Positions 51,947-60,860 of a stretch of 64,000 nucleotides of DNA are shown here, piece by piece. Each line of letters starts with the position of its first letter. The stretch's first letter is position 1. This DNA is from Planctomycetota bacterium. GTDB lineage: Bacteria > Planctomycetota > Planctomycetia > Gemmatales > Gemmataceae. The DNA lies in assembly GCA_016191165.1 (NCBI GenBank), contig JACPPF010000183.1:51428-115427 (forward strand). The letters are read 5' to 3'. A model generated the notes under the pieces. That model was not told where the DNA came from and did not search any database. It worked only from the letters and a program-made list of their open reading frames with translations. The translations under genes were made by a program, and so were the position numbers.

Positions 51947-54900
51947 ATGGAACTCGCCAAAGCCTACAACCCGCAGGAAGCCCAGGAGAAGTGGCTCAAA
52001 TTCTGGAACGATCAGGGCTACTTCCACTCCAAGCCCGATTCGCGGCAGCCGTTCACCATCGTCATCCCGCCGCCTAACGTGACTGGCGCCCTGCACATGG
52101 GGCACGCCCTCAACAACACGCTGCAAGACGTGCTCATCCGCTGGCGCCGCATGCAAGGCTTCAACGCCCTGTGGATCCCCGGCACCGATCACGCCGGCAT
52201 CGCCACGCAAGCCGTGGTCGAACGCCTCATCATGCAGCAAGAGAAAAAGTCACGCCACGACATCGGCCGCGACGAACTGGTGAAACGTATCTGGGAGTGG
52301 AAAGACAAGTACGAGGCCCGCATCCTGGGCCAGCTTCGCCAGCTCGGTTGTTCATGCGACTGGGAACGCACCCGCTTCACGCTCGATCCGATCTGCGTGC
52401 GGGCCGTGCGCGAGACCTTCTTCAAGATGTTCAAGGACGGCCTGATCTTCCGCGGCAAGCGATTAGTCAACTGGGACGCCCACCTGCAAACGAGCGTGGC
52501 CGACGATGAAACCTACACCGAGGACACGAGGGGCGGCTTCTGGACGTTCAAGTATCCGGTGACGTCTGCTGAGCCGGGGGTGTCAACCCCCGGTGAAACG
52601 AACCAGAACTCGGGCGCGCCCACCGGGGGCTCACGCCCCCGGCTCGGGGAATCAGATTACATCCGCTTCTCCACCACCCGCCCCGAAACCATGCTCGGCG
52701 ACACAGCCATCTGCGTGCATCCGTCCGACGAGCGCTACAAGCACCTCATCGGCAAGAGCGTGCACATTCCGCTCGTGAACCGCGATATCCCGATCATCGC
52801 CGACGGCTTGCTCGCCGACCCGACGCTCGGCACCGGCTGCGTGAAGGTGACGCCCGCGCACGATCCGAACGATTACGCATGCTACCAGCGCAACCCGCAC
52901 ATCGGCATCATCAACATCCTCAATCCCGACGGCACCATCAACGAAAATGGCGGCAAGTACCAGGGGCTCGATCGATACAAGGCGCGTGAAGCCGTGGTCG
53001 CCGACATGGCGGCGCTGGGCCTGTTCGAAGGCAAAGAAGACCGCGTGATCCCACTGAAGTACAGCGACCGCTCGAAGACGCCGATTGAGCCGTACCTGAG
53101 CGATCAGTGGTTCGTGAAGATGGGTGACCTCGAGCCGAGCCCTCGGCGTGAGCCGGGGGTGGAGGGCGAATCACCCCCGGCTAACGCCGGAGGCTCGCCA
53201 AACGCTGGATTGGCGCGCATGGCGATGGAAGCCGTCGAGAACGGCCAGGTTACGTTCTTCCCGGAGCGCTACAAGAATTCGTACCTCGATTGGCTCGCCG
53301 AAAAACGCGACTGGTGCATCAGCCGCCAACTCTGGTGGGGGCATCGCATTCCGGTGTGGACGAAGCGCGTCACCATGCAAAGCGCCATCGATAAAGACCC
53401 CTCGGTCGGATTTTCTGCAATCCCATTTGGGGACACCGGTAAGCCCGATTTGCCAGGAACGAAAATCAAGTCAGAATTCCAAGATAGGCTGTCTTTGAAC
53501 ATCAGAGCGACTGAAGACGGATATCTGGAATTGTACTACTGCGTCGCACCGGGCAATGACATCATTGAAAATCAGTTGAACGATGCCGGTTTCACCCAAG
53601 ACCCAGACGTGCTCGACACCTGGTTTAGCTCCATGCTCTGGCCGCACTCGACGCTCGGGTGGCCGGAGAAGACGCCGGAGCTGGAGTTCTACTACCCGAC
53701 CAGCGTGCTGGTGACGAGCCGCGATATCATTACGCTCTGGGTGGCGCGCATGGTGATCGCGGGGTTGTACAACCTTGGCAACGTGCCGTTCCATCAGGTC
53801 TATATCACCGTGAAGCTGATGGACGGCTTCGGCGAGACGATGTCGAAGTCCAAGGGCAACGGCGTCGATCCGCTCGACATCATCGACCGCTACGGGGCCG
53901 ATGCGCTGCGCTTCCTCGTCATGCAAATCTCCACCGAGACGCAGGACGCCCGGCTCCCCGTCGCGAACGTCTGCCCGCATTGCGATACGCTGGTGCCGGT
54001 GAAGCAAGAGCACATGTACATGCGAACGAAGAAGCTCGCGTGCCCCAATTGCAAGCAGCCGTTTCGTCCCGGGGGGCCGTGGCCGAGCGATGATCCGGAC
54101 CTCAAGACGGCCAAGCAGGCGTCGGAGCGGTTCGAGATTGGCCGAAACTTCGCGAACAAAATCTGGAACGCGGCTCGTTTCATATTGATGAATTTGGAGG
54201 GCTACACGCCGCACGCGATCACCCCCACCCCACCCCTCCCCCATCAAGGGGGGGGGGGTATGCTGGCTTTGGAGGATCGCTGGATATTAAGCCGGCTCGC
54301 GTCGGCGACGAAGGACGTGACCGAGCAGCTTGAGGGATATCGCTTCAGCGACGTGGCCCGGACGCTGTATGACTTTGTGTGGTCGGAATTTTGCGACTGG
54401 TATCTGGAGATGTCGAAAGGCCGTTTGAAAGAATCCCCAAGCCCCGGGATGAGCGCAGCGATTCCCGGGGGGCAGCCCTCACCCCCGGCCCCTCTCCAAG
54501 AGGGAGAGGGGAGAAAGACGGTGCAGCGCGTCCTCGTCGGCGTACTCGATGCAATCGTGCGCCTTATTCACCCCATCATGCCGTTCGTGGCCGAGTCAGT
54601 CTGGAGCGCGCTCAACGAAGTCGCGTTCGAGCGTGGCTTGCCCAAGCCCGACCCGGCGACCGAGAGCGTGATGATCGCAGCATGGCCGGAGTTTCCGGCG
54701 GACTGGCGCGATGCGAAAATGGAGACGAGCATCGCACGGATGCAGGAGCTAGTACGATCGGTGCGCGAGGTTCGCAATCGCTACAACATCGAGCCGAAGA
54801 CGCCGCTCGACGCGTTCGTCCGCTGCCAGGATGCGGTGGCGGGCGATTTCCAGACCCTGACCCCGTTTATCAAACAGCTCGCGGGCATTGGCAACCTGGA

Positions 54901-55189
54901 ATGCGGCCCCGCCGTCACCAAACCGCCGCAACCCGCGAGTCACGTGACGCCGGAGTTCGAGGTGTACGTGTCGCTCAAGGGCCTGATCGATCCGGTCGCG
55001 GAGATCAAACGCCTGGAGAAGCAGCTCGTGGAAAAACGCAAGTCGTTGCAAGGCGCGGAGGCGAAGCTCGGCAACGCGAACTTTGTCAAGAATGCGCCGG
55101 CGGAGATTGTCGAGCAGCAGCGCGCGTCGATTGCCGATTTGCAGAAACAGATCGCGGCGATTGAAGGGAATATCAAGAATTTACCGTAG
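51947..55189 (+). CDS. valS: Valyl-tRNA synthetase, expanded by in-frame repeats and a zinc ribbon
   Basis: 1080 residues, against about 870-950 in most bacteria. Class I motifs: PPPNVTGALHMGHALNNTLQ (HIGH) and DGFGETMSKSKGNGVDPLDI (KMSKS). The editing domain motif TTRPETMLGDTAICVHP, the anticodon-binding domain and the C-terminal coiled coil (KRLEKQLVEKRKSLQGAEAK) are all present. The excess comes from palindromic repeats at residues about 209-233, 397-417, 758-771 and 830-856, and a Cys4 zinc-ribbon-like insert at residues 676-702 (CPHC...CPNC) shortly after KMSKS. All lie between conserved blocks and keep the frame, so the enzyme is probably active. It is essential for charging tRNA-Val. 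Confidence 0.95.
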   Translation: MELAKAYNPQEAQEKWLKFWNDQGYFHSKPDSRQPFTIVIPPPNVTGALHMGHALNNTLQDVLIRWRRMQGFNALWIPGTDHAGIATQAVVERLIMQQEKKSRHDIGRDELVKRIWEWKDKYEARILGQLRQLGCSCDWERTRFTLDPICVRAVRETFFKMFKDGLIFRGKRLVNWDAHLQTSVADDETYTEDTRGGFWTFKYPVTSAEPGVSTPGETNQNSGAPTGGSRPRLGESDYIRFSTTRPETMLGDTAICVHPSDERYKHLIGKSVHIPLVNRDIPIIADGLLADPTLGTGCVKVTPAHDPNDYACYQRNPHIGIINILNPDGTINENGGKYQGLDRYKAREAVVADMAALGLFEGKEDRVIPLKYSDRSKTPIEPYLSDQWFVKMGDLEPSPRREPGVEGESPPANAGGSPNAGLARMAMEAVENGQVTFFPERYKNSYLDWLAEKRDWCISRQLWWGHRIPVWTKRVTMQSAIDKDPSVGFSAIPFGDTGKPDLPGTKIKSEFQDRLSLNIRATEDGYLELYYCVAPGNDIIENQLNDAGFTQDPDVLDTWFSSMLWPHSTLGWPEKTPELEFYYPTSVLVTSRDIITLWVARMVIAGLYNLGNVPFHQVYITVKLMDGFGETMSKSKGNGVDPLDIIDRYGADALRFLVMQISTETQDARLPVANVCPHCDTLVPVKQEHMYMRTKKLACPNCKQPFRPGGPWPSDDPDLKTAKQASERFEIGRNFANKIWNAARFILMNLEGYTPHAITPTPPLPHQGGGGMLALEDRWILSRLASATKDVTEQLEGYRFSDVARTLYDFVWSEFCDWYLEMSKGRLKESPSPGMSAAIPGGQPSPPAPLQEGEGRKTVQRVLVGVLDAIVRLIHPIMPFVAESVWSALNEVAFERGLPKPDPATESVMIAAWPEFPADWRDAKMETSIARMQELVRSVREVRNRYNIEPKTPLDAFVRCQDAVAGDFQTLTPFIKQLAGIGNLECGPAVTKPPQPASHVTPEFEVYVSLKGLIDPVAEIKRLEKQLVEKRKSLQGAEAKLGNANFVKNAPAEIVEQQRASIADLQKQIAAIEGNIKNLP
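52571..52645. repeat. Palindromic element in frame inside valS (1)
   Basis: 25-bp arms GAGCCGGGGGTGTCAACC... (52571-52595) and ...CACGCCCCCGGCTC (52621-52645) with three mismatches; each arm is itself a GGGGG/CCCCC hairpin. It encodes GVSTPGETNQNSGAPTGG between the KYPV strand and the TTRPET block of the editing domain. Confidence 0.88.
53137..53196. repeat. Palindromic element in frame inside valS (2)
   Basis: 25-bp arms GAGCCCTCGGCGTGAGCC... (53137-53161) and ...AACGCCGGAGGCTC (53172-53196), three mismatches. It encodes about 20 Pro/Gly/Glu-rich residues (SPRREPGVEGESPPANAGGS) right after QWFVKMGDLE. Confidence 0.88.
54220..54259. repeat. C-run/G-run palindrome in frame inside valS (3)
   Basis: ACCCCCACCCCACCCCTCCC is followed after a short ATCAA loop by a run of eleven G and T. 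It encodes TPTPPLPHQGGGG after the NLEGYTPHAI segment. The same C-then-G pattern is a frequent intergenic repeat type. Confidence 0.75.
54435..54513. repeat. Compound repeat in frame inside valS (4)
   Basis: First part CCAAGCCCCGGGATGAGC through AGCGATTCCCGGGG shares the TGAGCGCAGCGATT core with the intergenic palindrome at 48375. The second part (54476-54513) is a CCCTCACCCCCGGCCCCTCT / AGAGGGAGAGGGGAG hairpin of the same type as 58743-58779. It encodes about 26 residues after LEMSKGRLKE. Confidence 0.85.
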
Positions 55190-55194
55190 TAACT

Positions 55195-55259
55195 ACGCCC
55201 GCGGCCGAGAGGCTGCGGGATGCTGCGACATCATCCCGCAGCCTCTCGGCCGCGGGCGT
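55195..55259. repeat. Perfect 28-bp palindrome after valS
   Basis: Arms ACGCCCGCGGCCGAGAGG... (55195-55222) and ...CTCTCGGCCGCGGGCGT (55232-55259) pair without mismatch around a 9-nt loop. It lies 5 nt behind the valS stop and 11 nt before the next gene's ATG. Confidence 0.95.
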
Positions 55260-55270
55260 CGGGAAATCAA

Positions 55271-55636
55271 ATGACCCCAGAAGCCGCCATGCAGCGCATC
55301 AACTTGCTCACGTCCCATGCGTGGATGGTTCGCCAGTTTTTGAAACATGCGGAGGAAGTGCAGGAGGACGACGAGATGCTCGACGTCCACCGCATGATCT
55401 ACGATTATCTTCGCGCCGTGGAACCGAGCTTTCAGCGCGGCGACGCGGCGGAGTACTTGCGGCGAGCGAAGGGCAAGCTGGCGAAACTTCGCACGCAGGC
55501 CGAGTTCTTCGCGGCAAACTATCAGCGCGTTTCGGACCACACCAATTTCCAGATGGCGGCGATCTCGCTCAAGTTCGTGGTAGGGCAAATTGAAGAAGTG
55601 CTGGCGCAAGTGGACAAGGCCGAGCCTGAAGCGTGA
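55271..55636 (+). CDS. Hypothetical helical protein, 121 aa
   Basis: All-helical, charged protein (MQRINLLTSHAWMVRQFLKH, EVQEDDEMLDVHRMIYDYLR, EFFAANYQRVSDHTNFQMAA) with no signal or membrane segment. The helix-bundle look and the His/Asp/Glu content could suit a four-helix bundle, but no family is recognised. ATG 55271 is chosen because earlier in-frame codons are the palindrome arm. Confidence 0.6.
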   Translation: MTPEAAMQRINLLTSHAWMVRQFLKHAEEVQEDDEMLDVHRMIYDYLRAVEPSFQRGDAAEYLRRAKGKLAKLRTQAEFFAANYQRVSDHTNFQMAAISLKFVVGQIEEVLAQVDKAEPEA

Positions 55637-55671
55637 GCGAAGACCGTGCCTCGGGTTCGGATGGCCGGCGT

Positions 55672-56766
55672 CTAGCCGGCTCGCTCAAAAGGGAGTTTGG
55701 GGACGATTCGAAATACGCACTTGTTGCGCCCCGTTTTCTTGGCCTCGGAAAGTGCGGCGGCGGCGAGGTCCTTGATGGTCTCGAAATCGGTCTCAATCCC
55801 CGCCGGCGCGATGGCGAAGCCAATACTGACGCGGACATCCACCACGTCGGCCTTGTAAGTGAACTGCGTCTTCTCCACGGTGGAGCGAATGCGTTCAGCC
55901 AGGACGACCGCTCCCTCCAGATCGGTCTCCGGCGCAATCACCATGAACTCCTCGCCGCCGATGCGACCCAGAAAATCAACCGTGCGCACCGAGTGACTCA
56001 GGCAACGGGCCAAATCAATGAGTACTTTGTCCCCGCCGGGCAGGAGGTGCTTGTCGTTGATCTGCTTGAAATGATCGACGTCGATAATGGCGATGGCCAG
56101 GGCGCCGGCAAAACGCTCGCGGCGGCGCATTTCGCGCTCGGCCAGGCGATCCATGGCCCGGCGGTTCGGCAGGTTGGTCAAAGGATCGGTGAGGGCGAGC
56201 TTCTCCAGCATCTTGTTTTTGTGTTCGAGGTCGTGATACGCTTCCTCAAGGGCCCTGGTGCGCTCGGCCACCCGGTTTTCCAGTTCCAGATTCATTTCGC
56301 GAAGCCGATCGTTCAGCTGGCGTAGCTCATCCAGCAGCTGCTCGTGGCTTCGTTCCAGGACGAACGTCTTGGCGGCCGTCCGCAAGGCTTCGAGGAGATG
56401 ATCAGAATTCCACGGTTTCAGGATGAAACGGAAGACCTGGCTCTTGTTGATCGCGTTGATGGTCTCTTCAAGTTCGGCGAACCCCGTCATCATCAGCCGA
56501 ATCGTCTTTGGCGAGTGCTCCTTGACCCACTCCAGAAGCTGCCCGCCGCTGACCCTGGGCATTTTCTGGTCCGTGAGAACGATGTCAATCTCGCGAGAGG
56601 CAAAATGTTTTTGCGCGGAATCAGCGCAGTCGGCCGTCAAGACGTCGAACTCAGAACCAAGGAAGATCTTCAAAGTATCCAGGATGGACGGCTCATCATC
56701 CACCACCAGAAGAGAACATTTGTATCGAATCACCGTGAAAACTGGCTCCATCAAAAAAGGGAACAA
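55672..56766 (-). CDS. Response regulator with GGDEF (diguanylate cyclase) domain
   Basis: 364 residues. The REC domain is about 15-130: acidic pocket VVDDEPSILD, phosphoacceptor Asp in IDIVLTDQKMPRVSG, Lys in FRFILKPW. A coiled coil runs to about 195 (RLREMNLELENRVAERTRAL). The GGDEF domain follows (LALTDPLTNLPNRRAMDRLA, IDVDHFKQINDKH, IGGEEFMVIAPET, with GGEEF as the active-site loop). It makes cyclic di-GMP on phosphorylation. The REC domain resembles the RpfG/HD-GYP-type receiver with MTGFAELEETINAIN. No partner histidine kinase is adjacent. Confidence 0.93.
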   Translation of the reverse strand: MFPFLMEPVFTVIRYKCSLLVVDDEPSILDTLKIFLGSEFDVLTADCADSAQKHFASREIDIVLTDQKMPRVSGGQLLEWVKEHSPKTIRLMMTGFAELEETINAINKSQVFRFILKPWNSDHLLEALRTAAKTFVLERSHEQLLDELRQLNDRLREMNLELENRVAERTRALEEAYHDLEHKNKMLEKLALTDPLTNLPNRRAMDRLAEREMRRRERFAGALAIAIIDVDHFKQINDKHLLPGGDKVLIDLARCLSHSVRTVDFLGRIGGEEFMVIAPETDLEGAVVLAERIRSTVEKTQFTYKADVVDVRVSIGFAIAPAGIETDFETIKDLAAAALSEAKKTGRNKCVFRIVPKLPFERAG

Positions 56767-56894
56767 ATTCCACTTTTCACTAATTTAACCCTACCTCAAA
56801 ATCCAGAAAAAAGCCAATCCTTGAATTGACTTCCTGGTGGAATCCAATTTGCCCGCCCGGGCTTGCTGACTCAGAAGGCCTGAAGGCGACGAAA

Positions 56895-57857
56895 TCAACG
56901 CCCCGCCTGAAGCTTTGCCTCGGTTGCCGACTTTCGAGCCCACCGAAGCTTGGCCGACCGAGAACGCGGGTTTTCCTGCCGTTCCGACCATGAAGCGCGG
57001 ATCGGATCGTCCGAGGTGGCCTGATATGCACCTGCCTCTCGTCCGGCGCGAAAGGCTGACTTCGCCAGGCGGTCCTCGCCGCTGTGGAAGCTGATGATGG
57101 CAACGGCGCCGCCGGGCGCCAGACAGGTCGGCGCGAGCCGCAGCAGGTGTTCCAGACTGGCCAGCTCACGATTGACCAGGATACGCAAGGCCTGGAAGGT
57201 TCGCGCGGCCGGGTGCGTTGTCCATTTTCCCGGCGCCGGGCGTAGCCGCCAGTTCAACTGTTCGGTAGTTTCCTGGATTAGGCCGGCCAGCTCCCTGGTC
57301 GTGGCAATCGGAGTTTTGGTGCGCGCGTTCACGATGGCCGCGGCGATTTTTCGGGCATGGGGTTCATCCCCCTGTTGCAATACCTGCGTCAGCTCGCCCT
57401 CGGCAACGGTGGCGAGATACTGGGCCGCGGTTTGCCCGCGCGAGCGATCCATGCGCATGTCGAGCGCGCCGTCGCGCGAATACGAGAAGCCGCGGGCCGG
57501 ATCATCGACTTGCATCGACGACATACCGAGGTCGGCCAGAATGGCATCGACCTGATCCAGTCCGTGCGCGGCGAGAACCTGTTGCAGGCCCGCGAAGTTC
57601 ATGTGATGCAGGTGAAACGGATGACCGACCGCATCGAGCCGTGCGCGCGCCTTGGGCAGATTCTCGGCGTCCATGTCCAGGCCGACGAGCATTCCGGTCG
57701 GTCCGATGCGCGTGAGGAATTCAGCACTGTGTCCCGCCCAGCCGACGGTGCAATCGACGACCGTCATGCCGGGCCGGAGATCGAACAGGTCCAGGATTTC
57801 GCGGAGCAGCACCGGGCGATGTTCGCCGGCGGGAGTGCTGCGGGGTTTAGGTTTCAC
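56895..57857 (-). CDS. rsmH: 16S rRNA (cytosine-1402-N4)-methyltransferase RsmH
   Basis: 320-residue SAM-dependent methyltransferase (MraW). HRPVLLREILDLFDLRPGMT starts the fold, the SAM loop is VDCTVGWAGHSAEFL (usually GxGGHS), DAILADLGMSSMQVDDPARG and FSYSRDGALDMRMD are the conserved substrate motifs, and AIISFHSGEDRLAKSAFRA is the C-terminal motif (usually SFHSLEDR; here Gly replaces Leu). It methylates the P-site of the small ribosomal subunit. It is not in a division cluster here, as is common in planctomycetes, which lack ftsZ. The 56767-56894 gap shows nothing further. Confidence 0.94.
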   Translation of the reverse strand: MKPKPRSTPAGEHRPVLLREILDLFDLRPGMTVVDCTVGWAGHSAEFLTRIGPTGMLVGLDMDAENLPKARARLDAVGHPFHLHHMNFAGLQQVLAAHGLDQVDAILADLGMSSMQVDDPARGFSYSRDGALDMRMDRSRGQTAAQYLATVAEGELTQVLQQGDEPHARKIAAAIVNARTKTPIATTRELAGLIQETTEQLNWRLRPAPGKWTTHPAARTFQALRILVNRELASLEHLLRLAPTCLAPGGAVAIISFHSGEDRLAKSAFRAGREAGAYQATSDDPIRASWSERQENPRSRSAKLRWARKSATEAKLQAGR

Positions 57858-57866
57858 GTCGGTCCA

Positions 57867-58289
57867 TCAAGAATTTGGCCCAGCCAGGAACGGATTGACC
57901 AGGGCCAAGGAATCAATCTGCCGAGGGGCGCCCATGTCTTCAGTGTATAGGACGTTGACGCCGCCAAGAATACAAGCGGCGACCATTAGGGCGTCCCAGA
58001 ACGAGAGCATATGCCTGGCTTGCAGCAACCGCGCTTCTTGCCAGAGTTGAGGAACTGGCATCAGTACGACGACCGACATGAGTTGCATGTCGGCGAGCGC
58101 GTTCCAGGCCGTCGCTTCGTCAAACCCGATTGGCGCAAGCTTTCGGCTGGCGGCGATGAACTCGCAACCCACCTGCCACGGAAGAGCAAGCGGCCCAAGG
58201 ATCGATAGGAGATTCTTCGCCGCGAGTTGCTTCTTCGGGTCGCGCGTATCGTGGCGGTAGATCCAGATATTGGTGTCAAGGACGTTCAT
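57867..58289 (-). CDS. VapC-like PIN-domain toxin
   Basis: 140-residue PIN RNase. The first acidic residue is in MNVLDTNIWIYRHD, the second is in GCEFIAASRKL, and later ones are in LSFWDALMVAACILGG and VLYTEDMG, the full acidic set of a VapC toxin. It overlaps the 3' end of the antitoxin-like gene, the classic order antitoxin then toxin. ATG 58289 gives the family start MNVLDTN; ATG 58298 would add three residues. It ends 9 nt upstream of rsmH on the same strand and may be co-transcribed with it. Confidence 0.88.
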   Translation of the reverse strand: MNVLDTNIWIYRHDTRDPKKQLAAKNLLSILGPLALPWQVGCEFIAASRKLAPIGFDEATAWNALADMQLMSVVVLMPVPQLWQEARLLQARHMLSFWDALMVAACILGGVNVLYTEDMGAPRQIDSLALVNPFLAGPNS

Positions 58290-58521
58290 GCAATTCATCA
58301 CGCGATGGATAAGGGCCCGTCGAGCAGAATGTGGAGGCGTCGGCACGTTCCTGAAAACGTCTGCGGGCTTCTTCGCGTTTGCGTTCCTCTTCCGCCAAAT
58401 CTGCGCTTTCCGTCAGAATGAGGACGATCGCCTCCACGCGATCCCCCTTACGGCAAGGCAATTGGGTGAGGTGAAGTTCGCCGTCGTCTTGCACCGTGGT
58501 TTCGATTTTTGTGGCAATCAT
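58276..58521 (-). CDS. VapB-like antitoxin
   Basis: 81 residues. The N-terminal half (MIATKIETTVQDDGELHLTQ) has the beta-rich AbrB/AF2212-like character of antitoxins. The C-terminal half is a charged helix with a disordered end that should thread through the PIN toxin. It overlaps the toxin start by 14 nt. It probably represses its own promoter in the short gap 58522-58572. Confidence 0.75.
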   Translation of the reverse strand: MIATKIETTVQDDGELHLTQLPCRKGDRVEAIVLILTESADLAEEERKREEARRRFQERADASTFCSTGPYPSRDELHERP

Positions 58522-58572
58522 TCGCCAGTCCCCGTCAGGTTGAAAACATCCGATTCGGAACGTGCAGTTACT

Positions 58573-60555
58573 CTATCCTTTTCGCAGCCGATCCACAATC
58601 GCGTCCACGTCATAAACGCAGCCGCCCCAGGTGCCGCCGCCGGCATGTTGCAGAGCCGCCCACAGGCGCGTGTCATCAGGAAGCGCCGGGTCGGGCGCGA
58701 GGTCGTCGCGCAAAGAACGCTCGGCCAAAATGCGTGCGCCATCCCTCACCGCCGACCCTTCTCTTGGAGGGAGAGGGGACGTAGCGTCGCCAATCAGGTC
58801 GATCGATCCTTCGAGGCGATTGCGATCGATGATGATCTGAATGCGGTCGCCGTCGCGCACCTTGCCGATCGGCCCGCCCGCGAGCGCCTCGGGGCCGATG
58901 TGCCCAATGCAGGCGCCCGTTGAGACGCCGGAGAAGCGGGCGTCGGTCAGAACCGCAATCTGTTTGCCGAAGCTAAGGTGCTTGAGGGCCGAAGTGATCT
59001 GGTAAATCTCTTCCATGCCGGCGCCCATCGGCCCTCGGCAGATCAACACGAGGACGTCGCCAGGTTTCAGGCGATCCTCGCCCGTGCTCTTGATGGCGTG
59101 AATGGCCGCTCGCTCCGTCAAGAATACGCGGGCGGGCCCAATCTTCCGATAGACGCCATCCGCGTCAACAACGCTCGGATCGATGGCGGTGCTTTTGATG
59201 ACGGACCCCTCCGGCGCGAGGTTGCCGCGCGGGAACGTTACCGTCGAGGTGAGCCCCCGTTCGCGCGCCCGCTCTGGCGACATGATGACGTCATCGGGAT
59301 CGATGCGGTCTTGCCTGTGCAAGGTTTCGCGCAAGATTGTGCGGCGTTCGGATTTTTCCCACCAGTCGAGCGTGCGGCCCAGCGATTCGCCGGTCGCGGT
59401 CAGCACGGTTTCGTCGATAAGGCCAAGCCGGCGCAGGTGCAGCATCACTTCGGGCACGCCACCGGCCAGGAAGACGCGTACGGTCGGGTGGCCGACCGGG
59501 CCGTTTGGGAGAGCATCAACGAGACGTGGAACCTTGAGGTTGATCTCGTGCCAGTCTTCCACGGTGGGTCGGCGCCGCCCCGCGCAGTAAGCGACCGCCG
59601 GCGTATGCAGAAGCAGATTCGTGGACCCGCCGAAGGCCGCGTGAACGGCCATCGCGTTTTTGAAGGCGGCATCGGTAAGGATTTTCCCCGTCGGAATTTT
59701 TCGCCGGGTCAACTCGACGAGCGCCCGCGCCGAACGACGCGCCATGTCCAGCCAGATCGGCTGGCCTGAGGGCGCAAGTGCGGAATGCGGCAAACAAAGC
59801 CCAAGCGCCTCCGCGACGACCTGCGAGGTCGCCGCCGTGCCGAGAAACTGGCACCCACCGCCCGGACTGCCGCACGCCCGGCAACCGAGCTCCGCCGCCT
59901 GCTCCAGCGTCAGTTCGCCATGCGAGAAACGAGCGCCGATCGACTGCACCTTGCCCGCGTCTTCGCCTTCAGTCGGCGGCAGCGTCACGCCGCCGGGGAC
60001 AAGAACGCACGGCAGATCGCGCATCCCCGCCAGGGCCATCATCATCGCCGGCAACCCCTTGTCGCAAGTCGCCACGCCGAGCACGCCCTTGCGCGTCGGC
60101 AGCGAGCGGATCAGCCGGCGCAGCACCATGGCAGCATCGTTGCGGTAAGGCAAGCTATCCATCATGCCGACCGTGCCCTGCGTTCGGCCGTCGCACGGAT
60201 CGGTGACGAAGCCCGCGAACGGCACCGCGCGCAGCTTGCGCAGCTCTTCCGCGGCCGCCTTCATGAGCAACCCGACCTCCCAGTGCCCGGTATGATAGCC
60301 GAGCGCAATTGGTGAACCGTCTGGCGCCCGGATGCCGCCCTGCGTGCTGAGGATCAGGAATTCCTGCCCGGTGAGATCGTCGGGCTTCCAGCCCATGCCG
60401 ACGTCTTGCGTCAGTCCAAAAATGTCGCCCGACGGCGCCTCGCGCAGCATCTCCGCCGTAAGTGGCAGGCTGCCCGCCGGGCCGGCTCCGTGCGTGCGTA
60501 GTTCGTAAATACTCTTATCGGTAGTTTCAACTAACGAGGCAAATTCGGTTGGCAT
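58573..60555 (-). CDS. YjhG/YagF-type dehydratase (D-xylonate dehydratase-like, IlvD/Edd family)
   Basis: 660 residues. Family motifs include [37 protein letters not shown], iron-sulfur Cys in [15 protein letters not shown] and [32 protein letters not shown] and [20 protein letters not shown]. The match to YjhG over IlvD rests on length and the CGSPGGGC pattern; the natural substrate is likely a sugar acid such as D-xylonate. Residues about 593-605 ([11 protein letters not shown]) come from a repeat in frame. ATG 60555 is chosen by the MPTEFASL start. Confidence 0.9.
   Translation of the reverse strand: MPTEFASLVETTDKSIYELRTHGAGPAGSLPLTAEMLREAPSGDIFGLTQDVGMGWKPDDLTGQEFLILSTQGGIRAPDGSPIALGYHTGHWEVGLLMKAAAEELRKLRAVPFAGFVTDPCDGRTQGTVGMMDSLPYRNDAAMVLRRLIRSLPTRKGVLGVATCDKGLPAMMMALAGMRDLPCVLVPGGVTLPPTEGEDAGKVQSIGARFSHGELTLEQAAELGCRACGSPGGGCQFLGTAATSQVVAEALGLCLPHSALAPSGQPIWLDMARRSARALVELTRRKIPTGKILTDAAFKNAMAVHAAFGGSTNLLLHTPAVAYCAGRRRPTVEDWHEINLKVPRLVDALPNGPVGHPTVRVFLAGGVPEVMLHLRRLGLIDETVLTATGESLGRTLDWWEKSERRTILRETLHRQDRIDPDDVIMSPERARERGLTSTVTFPRGNLAPEGSVIKSTAIDPSVVDADGVYRKIGPARVFLTERAAIHAIKSTGEDRLKPGDVLVLICRGPMGAGMEEIYQITSALKHLSFGKQIAVLTDARFSGVSTGACIGHIGPEALAGGPIGKVRDGDRIQIIIDRNRLEGSIDLIGDATSPLPPREGSAVRDGARILAERSLRDDLAPDPALPDDTRLWAALQHAGGGTWGGCVYDVDAIVDRLRKG
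58743..58779. repeat. CCCTCACC-type hairpin in frame inside the dehydratase gene
   Basis: CCCTCACCGCCGACCCTTCT runs into TTGGAGGGAGAGGGG, a hairpin of the same design as 54476-54513 in valS. It encodes part of the [15 protein letters not shown] loop near the C-terminus, where homologues vary in length. Confidence 0.75.
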
Positions 60556-60860
60556 GGCTTTTTTGCTCAGAGACCCAAGTAAACTAGAGGCCGCGGCCAG
60601 GGCTATCTTAATCGGACCACCCTCATTTGTCCCCCGCGACGTCGAGCGGAGCCACCTGGCGGTGGCGGGATTGCGATGCGACCCTACCAACCACTGCGCG
60701 TGGAGTGCAACCCTCGGTGTAGGCTGTGAGCACGCGGCGCAAGCAAGTGCGCACTTGCGCGCGCCGCGTGCTCTGTGATTTCACATTTCGCGGGACCATT
60801 GCAAGCTGGTTGGCCGGACGCGCAGCCGATGGAAGCCGCTATCGTCGGATGGGTGACCGG
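60556..60860. other. Intergenic region with a 46-bp palindrome (60728-60773)
   Basis: 305 nt between the dehydratase start and the stop of the next minus-strand gene. GAGCACGCGGCGCAAGCAAG (60728 onward) is followed without spacer by its near-complement ending GCCGCGTGCTC at 60773, with two mismatched positions. No gene is supported. The dehydratase promoter should be near 60560-60640. Confidence 0.8.
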
